Origin: Chionoecetes opilio | Lineage: Eukaryota; Arthropoda; Malacostraca; Decapoda; Majidae | Assembly: GCA_016584305.1 (NCBI GenBank) | Contig: JACEEZ010022944.1 | Span: forward strand, 1 to 64,000 | Reading direction: 5' to 3' | DNA: 64,000 nt | Shown: positions 31,201-41,275 of the stretch, piece by piece | Layout: each line of letters begins with the position of its first letter | Numbering within the stretch: the first letter of the stretch is position 1 | Notes under the pieces: generated by a model | What the model saw: only the letters and a program-made list of their open reading frames with translations | Told to the model about the DNA's origin: nothing | The model's database searches: none | Position numbers and translations under genes: made by a program

Positions 31201-31314
31201 GTTGTTTTTGCAAAATAAACTAGCACCATTAAGAAACAGCACATATTGTTAGGCCAAGAACAAGTAGTTGGTGTCTCTTGAAAACGAACGTGAACTCTTC
31301 CTCCATAAATTACC
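29607..31314. mobile_element. TIR element (MITE) carrying an amplified 30-bp satellite
   Basis: Left end ATGGACGAGAGTTTCAGAGA, CACCAACTACTTTTTCTTGG and right end CTTGAAAACGAACGTGAACT are inverted versions of one terminus that also contains GCCTACAATAGGTGCTTGTT and TTTATTTTGCGCAAACC. It is bounded by the exact 8-bp repeat GTTCCCGG (29599-29606 and 31315-31322). The paralogous position near 45225-45235 reads GTTCCCGGGTACCC with no insert. Length 1.7 kb, mostly satellite plus poly(A)/poly(T) blocks. Non-coding. Superfamily unassigned; the 8-bp duplication would fit hAT or P-type. Confidence 0.8.
29740..31160 (+). repeat. 30-bp GGTTAGG satellite inside the MITE (about 45-48 units)
   Basis: Unit GGTTAGGTTAGGTTTCATTA + AAACCTGTAA. 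Variants include CTTT for CATT and a shortened form with AAAACATAAGG. Variants are clustered: CTTT forms lie at both ends, CATT forms in the middle and near the right end. This pattern is typical of local array expansion. The 10-codon repeat MKPNLTLQVL on the minus strand is an artefact. Despite the TTAGG motif it is not telomeric. Confidence 0.95.
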
Positions 31315-31322
31315 GTTCCCGG

Positions 31323-33020
31323 TACCCTAGTCCTACATATTCCCCTGACACACTGTATTTAGTCCTGGAGGGGGCAAAGGAAACACCAATAGCACACACA
31401 CACACTATACCTGGCTATGAGTGGCGAACTACATCACTATTCGCCGATAACCGTCCAGATTCTTCAAGGTATCAAAGGAGTTGCCTCAAAACGTGCCAGT
31501 GTTGTTACTAAGGCCATCGTGAACGCAATACTTTGGGCGCTTTAATTCCCCTATTGCTCCATTGCAGCCATTAATCCAACACTCTGTAGTCACAAATAAT
31601 AATAAAGGCGTCATAAAAATGTTTATATATCTGTTCATTTACTAAGCGTTTTAATCATGTTTTTAGGAGTTTTTTTGGGCAAGTGAAATGAACCAATGTT
31701 TACGTCAAACACAATACTGTTTGTCATGGCACGTTGTACGTACACCACACTATAGTCGCCACTCACTCGCCACTGCACTAATGTCGCCAGGCACAATATA
31801 TACCAATTATAGCATCACTACAGCCTTGTCTGTGCCACGACGACCTGTATGTGATGTAGGTACATATATTTTCCAGACAGTTTGTTAGTGGTGAGTTTAG
31901 TGTCGGTGCTTGCGAGGGAATTCTTGGCACTTGGAAGGCTGTCTTGCCGCATGGCGGGTAGTAGCGGCTTGGCTTGTGTGTGTTCTAGCTATCTGTATAT
32001 TGGTGACAAATGTTTAGCGAGATGACTGCGGCAGGAACCGTGTTAGTGACCGGGTAATAATGGGACCAGATTTTCGCCGCTCGTATTTCGAGACAGACTA
32101 TTTTCCTTGGCCTGCACTAGTTGGTCGTTGTATTGCATGGTGCATCAATGATCTCAGTAATAATTGTGTAGAATGCGTATAACTAATTGCCTTTGCGATG
32201 TCCATTTTCCCAATGACGAATATTTGTTGAAGCGGAAAAACCGTCACGTAAAAATTTCATCTCTTAACTCCCAAACGTCATCCGTAGAGCGTTTCGTACA
32301 TGACAGCCAAAAGATAGTAAACCCTACGTTTGCTCAAATATCTTAACGGTCTTGGGGCCCAAAAAAAAGTCGCATAACTCGTCAGAACGCAAAACCCGTA
32401 AAATTCATACCCTGTCAACGTCGAGACCAAAAGTCACGGACCATGCTGAACGGTTTTTTCTGAGGCTCGGGGGAGTTTTCGTACACAAAGCACTTACGGT
32501 TCGAGATTAAAATTAATTTCACTGATGACAAAAGTTGTAGAGGGGTCCAAACTCTATCGGTCTGTGACCTTCAAAATTACACTCAGACCCTGCACTAGTC
32601 CGCACGCCACGAAGCTCCCCTGAAGCCACCGTTTACCTTTACCCCCAGAAAAGCCACTTACGATAGAGGTTCGAAAACTTTCACTGAGGACAAAGTTGTA
32701 AGCGCAAAAAACTCTATCGGAAGTGTGCCTCGACATTACCGTAAGACCTACATTAAGTCCCCAGACGCCGAAAGCTCACTTCTCCTACAATATCGCCTGG
32801 TTTCTCTGTAGTTGGTCTATTTTGTTAGTTTTTTTATTATTTGTAGTTGTCTTTGCTATTTTTTCAGAGTGGTGACTTGGTAGTGTATTTTTAAGTTTTG
32901 TGTTTGTTTGTGTTTGTTGTTTGTACGTTAGTTGTGAAAGTTTTGTTTATTGTTGAGTTGAGGGTCTGCTTGCTTGGTGAGGACTCTTGGCACGCCTTCT
33001 GGCAGATGGTGGTGTTTGGC
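31323..33020. repeat. Segmentally duplicated non-coding region (paralogue at 45240-47020)
   Basis: Landmarks shared with 45240-47020: CTGTATTTAGTCCTGGAGG, TTCGCCGATAACCGTCCAGA, AGGAGTTTTTTTGGGCAAG, CACTGCACTAATGTCGCCAG (dispersed repeat, 31770), TTTCGAGACAGAC..CCTTGGCCTGCA (32090, degenerate MITE terminus) and a ~150-bp internal duplication around AACTCTATCGG (32548 and 32710). Only short open frames; no gene recognised. Confidence 0.6.
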
Positions 33021-33024
33021 AGTG

Positions 33025-33150
33025 CTACAATCAGAACCATAAGAAGGAAGCTACAAGAGGCTGGGAGACATTACACGAGGTAGTTCCTGTTACTTAACAC
33101 TACTACATCCCCATCCATAACACTGTCCAGCCTCCTTCATAATGTAGTAC
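33025..33150 (-). mobile_element. CR1-like LINE 3' end fragment
   Basis: The minus strand carries the LINE 3' tail found intact at 52120-52205: GGATGTAGTAGTGTTAAGTA then GGAACTACC..., CTCTTGTAGCTTCCTTCTTA. Only about 120 bp survive. The paralogue at 47025-47375 keeps more of the ORF. Confidence 0.65.
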
Positions 33151-33995
33151 TCGAGGAGGAGGTGGTTGCCGCAATGCCGCCGGGTTGCAGCTCGCGCACA
33201 ATCCCTATTTAAACAAAGGCCAAAAAAAGCCTTTCCTCTTCTCTCTCATCTCCTCTTTTGGGCTTCTTTATATTTCAAGTCCCCTGCTGCTATAACCTCT
33301 GCGGCAATCAAAATACAGGGGATCAACAAGTTAATTTATTCTGTCGGGAATAAGAATAGCACAACAGCGATACATTTCGACAGTTTGGTATCTTGGTAGC
33401 AAATGACGCAACATGTTGCGCGGGAAACCCTAAGTGACGCAGCCAGCAGTCCTTCTCTCCCCACAGGGAAAAGAACGGCTAGTCGGCTACAACCATGGGC
33501 AAGAAGGAAGATATGGGTCAAGTTTCGACCCCGAGCTTGACAGACGGAGCCCTACAAAGCGCTACTTGATCTATTGCAGAAAGGTTCCCACAAGAATAAG
33601 ACTTTCCTTTTCCCTCGTCTGCCATTTTGTTGTGGCTGGTAAGCTCCACGCCCTTAACGTCACCCCCTTTGACCTTAGGCGTGGACATGACCCCAACACG
33701 CTGTCCTCCGCCTCACCTGTGTCTTCCTCCAGGAGACAGGTCAGCTGCCACGCCTGTGATAGCCTGCCAGGACATCACCACCAGGCTGCCAGTGTAGGTC
33801 AGTGTGGCTGGTCGTCATCTGCCCTAGCTTTGTGTTTTTCTGTCAGCCCCTGAGTCAATCGTGTCAGCCTTGGTCAGCCTCAACAACTCCAGCCACAATT
33901 TCTCCTTCGAAGTCTCCCATGTTACTTCCTTGCACTGATCACTCCTTACTCTTGGTTTTTTTTTTTTTTTTTTTTTTTATTATACTTCAATAGTT
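33151..33995. other. Unassigned, relatively unique sequence with an open + frame
   Basis: A 139-codon frame (33434-33853) has no recognisable domain, no obvious codon-pattern support and an ORF length possible by chance. TCCCCACAG at 33460-33468 and GTAAG at 33639 could be splice sites. The segment is absent from the paralogous region after 47110. It ends in a poly(T) run (33957-33980), as at a retrotransposed tail on the minus strand. Confidence 0.3.
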
Positions 33996-34260
33996 GTTAT
34001 TATAGTGTTTGGCCATACTCCCCTCTCCCACAAACACGCTGGGCCACCTGGCCCATGCGGGATTAAAGGCCCAGGCTACAAAACCTGCCTATCCACATCA
34101 TAGTGTTGGTGGAGTTTAGGGCTGTTGAACACATTCACTACATCCAGGGAACATTCATTGTATTTCGTCTGAGTCCAGAGAACGTGTGCACCTGAACATC
34201 TCACATGCAATATGACCCAAGTGTCCAGAACCCCCACCCCCGCTAGATGTTACCTTAGCT
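33996..34260. repeat. Duplicated flank (paralogue at 47465-47715)
   Basis: CCACCTGGCCCATGCGGGAT, ACATCCAGGGAACATTCA and GAGTCCAGAGAACGTGTGCA are shared with 47500-47650. Non-coding. Confidence 0.6.
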
Positions 34261-34395
34261 AGGCTAGGTTTATACGTAGTTTGTACTATAGGTTAGTTAG
34301 ATTGGTTAGGTAGATTTTGGTTAGGTTAGGTTAGGTTGGATTTGGTTAGGTTAGGTTAGGTTAGGTTAGGTTAGGTTAGGTTAGATTGAATTTAA
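34261..34395 (+). repeat. Degenerate GGTTAGGTTA / GGATTTGGTTAGG array
   Basis: About 130 bp of GGTTAGG and TTGGATTTGGTTAGGTTAGG units, distinct from the 30-bp satellite because there is no ATTAAAACCTG half. The paralogue at 47705-47930 is longer and interspersed with AGATTTGATAAGG. Confidence 0.85.
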
Positions 34396-34472
34396 CTTTT
34401 CGGTAGGCAAATTTCTCTAGATACCAGGAAATTACCCCAGATTCTAGGGAATTTACACCCCCCTCACACTCT

Positions 34473-34664
34473 CGTCTTGTTATAATGGACGAGAGTTTCG
34501 GGGAGGGTCGTTTTCAGAGACCAACAATTTTTTCTTGGCCTCCAATAGTGCTTGTTCTAATGAGATAGTTTTTATTTTGGCAAAAGAAAAAAAGAAGAAA
34601 AAAGTATCCTATTGTGGTTAAGGTTAGGTTTAGGTTTCATTAAACCTTTCGTTTAGGCTAGGTT

Positions 34665-34697
<33 letters not shown>

Positions 34698-34795
34698 GGT
34701 TGCGCAAAATAAAACCAAGCCTCCTATTATAGGCCAAGAAAAATAGTTGGTGTCTCTGAAAACTACCGCGAAACTCGTCCATTATTACCCAAGTC
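34473..34795. mobile_element. Short sibling of the GGTTAGG MITE
   Basis: Left ATAATGGACGAGAGTTTCG..., TTTTTCTTGGCCTCCAATAG and right AGGCCAAGAAAAATAGTTGG..., GAAACTCGTCCATTATTA form the same terminal inverted repeats as 29607-31314. Between them lies AAGGTTAGGTTTAGGTTTCA and one or two satellite half-units, then poly(T). This is the unexpanded form of the same element. Confidence 0.8.
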
Positions 34796-35130
34796 TTAAA
34801 TTACGTGTTTCCGACGCATAATTTTGTTCCCCTCCCGAAAACCTCCTGCATTGCCACAGTCCCCAAGCTTGTTTGGGGGAAGTGGGAGTCGGGTCAACAC
34901 TATGAAGTTACACCATTTTTTCCTGGCCTACCATCGCTGCTTTATTTAATGCAGATTGTTTTATTTCCGGAACCCATATTAAAAAAATAATAAGTTCATC
35001 ACCGAATTTTATGGTCGCCGTTTTCATTACAAACACTGGAATCTCCATCAGTAAGGCACTAAAACTTGGCCGGGAAAAAATGAGTCAGGGTCCTCAGATA
35101 AACAGGGCCAGCGCGGGGCTCTCTGTGGTG
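34796..35130. other. 5' flank of ZNF copy 5
   Basis: GTGTTTCCGACGCATAATTT and CCCCAAGCTTGTTTGGGG recur at 48001-48075 before copy 7. GGAATCTCCATCAGTAAGGC and CACTAAAACTTGGCC recur loosely at 63610-63645. No gene. Confidence 0.5.
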
Positions 35131-35307
35131 CTGACTGTCACCACTGTTGCAGTGCTGAGGTCCACAGTCCAAGCCGGCTGCCCCCCCGGCACTGGGGGGG
35201 GGGAACCGGCTCGCTGGGCGGCCAATCCCCCGAGGGTTCCGCAGGACCGGCCGTCGCGTGTTGTGCCCGAGTGCTGCTGCGTGGGGCTTGTGGGCCGGGC
35301 AGCACAG

Positions 35308-36422
35308 ATGGCCGGTAGCCGCAGGATCAGTCTACCTCAGGGTGGGGAGGCAAACAGGGGTGATGGCAAGATCACCTGGAGGCATGCAGCTCAGGCCACA
35401 AGGCACACACTGAGCTTGAAGTGCCAGCAGTTGACCAGACATTCAATACAAGAGTCTGCTTGTAGCAACATTCCTTGACACACAGTGGTGTTAAGAACCA
35501 TTGAATGTTTAGGAGTGTGGGAAAAGATTTGCTAGAAAGAGTAACCTCACCACACACACCCTGACCACACAGTGGTGATAAGAACCATGAATGTGTTAAG
35601 AGTGTGGGAAAAGATTTGCTACAAAGAGTCACTCCCCACACCCCTGACACACAGTGGTGTTAGGAATTATGAATGTTTAGAGTGTGGAAAAGATTTTACT
35701 ACAAAGAGTGACCTCACCAAACACACCCTGACACCAGTGTGTTAAGATTATGAATTTTTTTAGAGTGTTGGGGGGAAAAAAAAAAAAAAGATTTACTACA
35801 ATGTTTCCCCCTCACCAACACAACCCTGACACACGTGGTGTTAAGAATTATGAAAATGTTTTAGAGTGTGGAAAAAATTTACTACAATGGGTAACCTCAC
35901 CGACCATTGCACCCTGACACACAGTGGTGTTAAGAATTATGATGTATAGAGTGTGGAAAAAAGATATACTAAATGGGTCACCTCACCAAACACAACCTGC
36001 CACCAGTGGTGTTAGAATTATAATGTTTAGAGTGTCGGGAAAAGATATACTAGAATGGCTAACCTCACCAACACACCCTGACACACGTGGTGTTAAGACA
36101 CCATGAATGCCTAGAGTGTGTGAAAATGTTTTATACCACTATGAACTCACCCAACACTACCGCTGACACACATGGTGGTTAAGAATTATGAATGTTTGAG
36201 TGTGGAAAGATTTACTAGAATGGATACTCACAACACACCCTGACACCAGTGGTGTTAAGAACCATGAATGCTATAGTGTGGGAAACGGTTTTATACCCGT
36301 TCGACTCACCCCAACCCACCTTATAGACACACTGCTTGCACGGGGTTCAAGTGGTGATATTGTTGTAGCAAGTGTTTCGAAGACAAAGAGTAATTTTGCC
36401 CCGCACATTAAGTCCATTTTGA
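35308..36422 (+). pseudogene. ZNF copy 5, C2H2 zinc-finger gene, frame broken
   Basis: Uses the same 5' sequence as copies 3 and 4 (CACTGTTGCAGTGCTGAGG at about 35140). The N-terminal start is damaged (CAGATGGCCGG where others have GCATGAGTGGCC). About 11-12 finger modules can be traced, then the last finger and TGA at 36420-36422. Indels occur in nearly every module, including a 13-A run at 35777-35789 in place of the short A run of other copies, which looks like a base-calling artefact. Downstream the 3' flank is uninterrupted by the 34-bp element. Confidence 0.7.
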
Positions 36423-36972
36423 TTGGTGTTGTTGTGTGGACAAGTGTGTGGTTGTACCCGTGCCTGTGGGAGTTGTCCCTTTGTGGCAATGGTTGGTTGT
36501 GGTGGGCAGTGTGTTACATGTGTGGTGGCAGCCGGCCCTATGGTGTTCGTGGGGAGTATGGCCCCAAGCAGTTGTTGGGTTGGCAGTGCAGGTTTGACTT
36601 TCATAAATTATCCAGGGTTTTAAAGGTTTCTCTGCTGATGCCTTAAAAAACAGTCCTTTCCACGCATAAGTTACACCTCCTATATTCTGCAGGTCCATCT
36701 ATGTATACTCACATAAACCTTACTCTGTCTCTTAATCACTGGACAGCCGCAGAAAAAGTGATTCACAACTGAACAGTGTACATATGCGAATGTGTCTAAT
36801 ATAGGCATGGGTTTGTTTTTCAGAATTTTTAACTAACTTGGTTCCTCTCCTCTCTCTCTCTCTCTCTCTCTCTCCTTCACACGGCACACCAATGCAGCCC
36901 CTTCAGTCTTGCGTTTTCATGAGCACACTGGATTCCAACACCCCCTGTTTGCAGACGTCCTCAAGAGTTGAC
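36423..36972 (+). repeat. ZNF 3' flank of copy 5, with short CT tract
   Basis: Continuous from the stop through CTGCAGGTCCATCTATGTAT and ACCTTACTCTGTCTCTTAAT to the CT tract (36842-36875). It therefore represents the unoccupied site for the 1.9-kb insertion at 25344-27265. Confidence 0.65.
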
Positions 36973-37182
36973 TTAACCCCTTTCCGCCCAGAAGCTTCCT
37001 GGGCTGATAAAAAATGAGTCTTTTGTTACTATAAATTACGAAAAGTAACTCAATATACCGAAATTATTAGTCGACAAAGGATACTAAGCAGATCATATCT
37101 ATAAAATATTGCTGAGATTCATTAAACCATCTAATATACCGCCAAAATACAATGGCCATTACGTTTGGGCGTGAAGGGTTAA
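36973..37182. mobile_element. TTAA-flanked MITE, copy 2
   Basis: TTAACCCCTTTCCGCCCAGA ... GGGCGTGAAGGGTTAA, collinear with copy 1 at 27669. Same position in the paralogous segment, so it was inserted before the segment duplicated. Confidence 0.7.
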
Positions 37183-38719
37183 AGGACACGACACGCCTCT
37201 TGGTACAGTCCGTGGCCAAGGACAGATCAGGTGTCAGAGAGAACGTTCAACCTCAAGGTGTGGGGTTACGGTTAGGTTGGGTTAGGTCGGGGTATCGCCT
37301 CACGGGGACTAAAGCTGAAGGTGATCAATGCGCTGAGGCTCCTTGCCGAGGTGGGGCACGTTAGCTGGGAAGACACTGGCGCTCTGAGGGGGCCTACTAT
37401 TTTGCAAGGCAAGAGGTTGGAGATTGGATCTAGCCCATAGGGATCTGTGGATTACAGTTTGATGTTCTTACGCTCCCACTCAAATCTATCGGAAAATAAT
37501 ATTTTCGATTTCCTGGCTGCTCAAAAATATTCCGAAATTGACGAAAATCAGGTTTTTTGTTATTTTGCCGCATAAGTAATGAGTCCGGCAGGAAAAACTT
37601 ATGGAGTAACAAAGGTTCATCTTGAGGTGTTCTACATGACGCAGTATCGGCTTTGTCAAAACACCTCCTGGTTGTTCGAGAACATGATATTTTGTATAAA
37701 GTACAATATGCTATTTGCTCGGTTTCTTTACCCAATCAAATTTTTTTTGCTTTGCGCCAAAGATAGTCCCTTGATCTACTTCATATTATACTTCTCTATA
37801 CATGGTGCACTTTTCTCTGCCATAGTATTTTAATTATTGAAAAAAATGTTAATTAAAACACAAAATCAAGATCAATCAAGACAGTCTTTGCACTCCCTTG
37901 CCAATTTGCAATAATTTTGAAAATAGATTTGCTTGAATGATTTTTCCTAGCCGTTTTGGGCATGCTGAACACGAATCTGGCGGCAGTTTTCAGTTTCAAT
38001 GATTAAAGTCCTCTATTTCAGCCAGTTCACAATGACATGATACTTCCAGATATTCCTTCAAACCATAAATTAGAGACAAACTTACTACAAGACATACCAA
38101 TATAATAGTAATTGCTTTCCTCATGCATGTTGCATTTGCACTTTTCTGCCTTAGTTTTTTTAATATTGAAACAAAAATTAATTAAAAAAAAATAAAGGCA
38201 AAAATTTGCAAATATTTTTTTGAGAAATAAGATTTGCTTGAAAATTAGTTCCCTAGAAGTTATCGGCATGCCTGAACACGATCGGAGTCATTTCAGTTTA
38301 CAACTTTAAAAGTCGCTTATTTCCGCCACTTCACAATGACATTCCCCATTCACAATGTGTGTTTAGTGTTGAGCTATTTGTGTGTGTACGGTTTGAGCCA
38401 AGCTTGCAATGCCCCGTTTTGGAAACTCTATTTTTGTTCATAAAAATTGACGTCTATGTTTACACACATCCCTTCCCCGGGCCAAGGGAAGAGCGAGGCG
38501 ATGTAAAAAAAAAAAAAAAAGCAGGTCACAAGAGGAAAGAAGAGTGTGGCGGACGTCAACCCTTGCCTCTCGCCTCCCTATAAACACAAGTTCATTCTCT
38601 ATCCAAAAGTATGATTTACCGAACGGAAGTGTCATAGAGAGAATGTGTCCTAGAATCCAATAAGGTAACAGAAACCACACGCCCCATTGTGTAGGCAATT
38701 TCGTCCTAGTGTAAATAAT
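37183..38719. repeat. Duplicated non-coding region (paralogue at 43370-44515)
   Basis: CTCTGAGGGGGCCTACTATT, TATTCCGAAATTGACGAAAA, AGGTTCATCTTGAGGTGTTC and CACACATCCCTTCC recur at 43880-44310. Two related stretches around ATTCACAATGACAT (38025-38345) form a local duplication. A poly(A) run lies at 38505-38520. Frames up to 101 codons are unrecognised. Confidence 0.5.
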
Positions 38720-39170
38720 CCAGTTTTTTTGGTTTATGGAACTGTCGCCGATAGGAACTCTCGCCGAAAACCAACCCAGAACTCAAATCTCGCCGACATT
38801 GGAACACTCGCCGACGTGTACTTTTTCGGCGACAGTTTTCAACTTGTAATATATGAAATGGGAATCTACCTAACCTACTACGTAACCTAAGCCGAACGTT
38901 CAGGCTAGTGTTGGTATTTAATCCCTGAATGCAAAACAACGGTGTGGGACACTCGCCGACGTGATAAATAGGCACACTCGTTTACGTCGCGAGTGTTCCT
39001 TAATCGGCGACAGTTCCAGGTAACACGATAGGTTTATGGAACTGTCGTCGAAACACCAATCGAACTCTCGCCGACGTGATAAATAGAAAACTCGTTACTT
39101 CGGCGAGTGTTCCTATCGGCGACAGTTCCAAGTACACCTAGTTATGGAACTGTCGTCGAAACATCAATCC
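38720..39170. repeat. 115-bp foldback minisatellite, block 2 (noisy)
   Basis: GGTTTATGGAACTGTCGCCG and GGCGACAGTTCCAGG in the same arrangement as 28985-29598, with fewer units and several indels. Confidence 0.8.
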
Positions 39171-39760
39171 AGGACTCTGCTCCCCCCTTTGACGCTCCGC
39201 TTGATTCGGGTGAGTAATAGTGGTTCGTTTGTTCTTGTGCGTTCCCTTTTTTTGCCTCCCCGCGGGGTGGGGGGCTTCTCCCCCGTCTCCAAGTGGCGGG
39301 TAGCTTAGTGCACTACTTAAGGGACCAAAAATCGGCTTTGAATAGGAAAGCCGTTTTTGGGTCCCTGGCAGAGCTAGGCACGGCCTTGGGCCTCCCCCCC
39401 TTTCCCTTCCCCACAAGTTTTCACCCCTCCCCCCGGGGGATGATTATTGGGATGGTTATGATAGCCCCGGGGGCCGGGCTGGGGATCCCCGGGCCCTCGG
39501 AGGTTTGGCACGGCTTTGCCGAGTTGTTTCTTTTTCTTTCAGATCTAAGTGAAACCCTGGTATACAAACCAGATGGGGGTTTTTGGTTCCCTGTATACCC
39601 GGGTTTTTGCCCGGGTGGCGATCTTTCCTACCCTTGCTTAGTCCTACTCTGTCAGGGACCAAAATAGGTTTTTCATATTTCAACCGCATTTGTCTCTCAC
39701 CCCCGCGCTGCGCATAGGGCCTGGCAACCCTTTTATCATGGAAAACCCTTTGTTCGTCCC
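39171..39760. other. GC-rich junction sequence with strong hairpin
   Basis: Lies between paralogous segments and has no counterpart elsewhere in the window. It contains the hairpin at 39321-39365 (GGGACCAAAAATCGGCTTT / AAAGCCGTTTTTGGGTCCC, 7-base loop) and GCCCGGG..CCCGGGT-type inverted repeats near 39597-39615. Homopolymer inflation is marked. Open frames of 92-124 codons are not recognised. Confidence 0.4.
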
Positions 39761-39823
39761 CCCCGGCCGTCGCGTGTGGGGGCCAGAGTTTTGCTGCGGT
39801 GGGGGCTGGGGGGCCGGGCAAGC

Positions 39824-41025
39824 ATGAGTGGCGGGAGCAGCAGGATCATTCAGTCTGCCTGGAGTGGGGAGGCACAGGGTGATGGAAGATCCCCTGGAGG
39901 CGGCGCTCAGCCACAAGGCCACAGTGAGTAAGTGCCACAGTGGACAAAACATTAAAAACGCAAGAGTGACCTTAAGAGACTTTCTTGACACCAGTGGTTT
40001 TTAAAAACCTGAAGTTTGAGTGGGGAAAAAGATTTACTCAAAAGAGAAACCTCACCACCCCAAAACCTGCACACATGGTGTTAAGAATTAAAATGTTTAG
40101 AGTGTGGGAAAAGATTTCACATGGGCCCCCTCCCAAACACACCTGCACCATGGTTTAAGAATTATGTTTTTTTAGTGGGGGAAAAAATTTTCAAAAGTCA
40201 CCTCACCAACCCCCCTGACACACAGGGGGTGTCAAGAATTATGAAGTTTAGAGTGTGGGAAAAGATTTACTACAAGGGGTTTCCCTCACCACACCCCCCC
40301 TGACACAGTGGTTTAAAAATTAAATTTTTTAGAGTGGGGGAAAAGTTTTGCTAGAAAGGGTGACCTCCCCACACACCCCTGAAAAACAGTGGTGTCACAA
40401 TTATAAATGTTTAGAGTGGGGGAAAAGTTTTCTACAATGGGAAACCTCACCACAAAAACCCCTTTGACACACGGGGTGTCAAGAATTTGAATCTTTGATT
40501 GGGGGAAAAAAATTTACTACAGGGGTTCCTCACCAAACACACCCTAAAAACCAGTGGTGTTAAGAATCAAAATGTTTAAGTGTGGGAAAAGATTTGCTAA
40601 AAGAGTCACCTCACCGAAAACCCTGCACACAGGGGTGTTAAGAATTTGTGTTTAGAGTGGAAAAAAGTTTACTACAAGGTTCCCTCACCCAACCCCCGAC
40701 ACACGTGGGTTAAGAACCATAAATCCCTAAGTGGGGGAAAAGTTTACAAAAAGAGTGACCTCCAAGCACACCCTGACCACGTGGGTTAAAAACCATAATG
40801 CCTGGGGGGGAAAAAAGATTTCTACAAAGGGAAACCTAAAAAAACCCACCCTGCCCCAAAAAGGGGTTTTTAGAAACCCATGAATGCCTGAGTGTGGGAA
40901 AAGGTTTTATACCATAAAAACTCAAAAAACACACCTTTAACACCTGGTTGGGGATTAAAGGGGGATATTTGTAGCAAGTGTTTAAAGAAAAAGGGTGATT
41001 TTGCCAGCACAGAAATCCCTTTTGA
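39824..41025 (+). pseudogene. ZNF copy 6, C2H2 zinc-finger gene, heavily degraded
   Basis: ATG-agtggc at 39824; TGA at 41023-41025. The order of N-terminal region, about 12 finger modules and divergent last finger is kept, but zinc-ligand codons are lost in many modules and runs such as GGGGG, CCCC and AAAA replace normal bases. The 5' part just before the ATG (CGTCGCGTGTGGGGGCCAGA) is of the common type. The paralogous non-coding DNA on both sides is just as distorted, so poor consensus quality rather than gene death may explain it. Confidence 0.65.
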
Positions 41026-41275
41026 GGGTGTGTTGTGTGGACAGTGGGTTTACCCGGCTGGGGGTGGCATGTGTGCAAGGGGTGGGGGTGGTGGGCAGTG
41101 GTTACATGTGTGGGGGCAGCCGCCCCCTTGTTTCTGGAGGGAGTAATCCCCCCGCTTTTTTGGGTTGGAAAGTGCGGTGTGACTTTCAATAAATGTATCC
41201 GGGTTTTTAAAGGTTTCTCGCTGATTCCCTTTAAAAAAACGTCTTTCCACGCATAAGTTACACCCTTTTTTTCGC
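41026..41275 (+). repeat. ZNF 3' flank of copy 6
   Basis: GGGTGTGTTGTGTGGACA ... CAATAAATG (poly(A) signal near 41190) ... ACGCATAAGTTACACCC, as in the other copies. Confidence 0.6.

Noticed and set aside
33434..33853. 139-codon protein gene
   Set aside because: No domain, no supporting paralogue, and possible by chance; listed only as unassigned sequence.
34261..34395. Interstitial telomere repeat
   Set aside because: Only degenerate GGTTAGG mixed with GGATTTGG; no run of exact TTAGG pentamers. Kept as a simple repeat.
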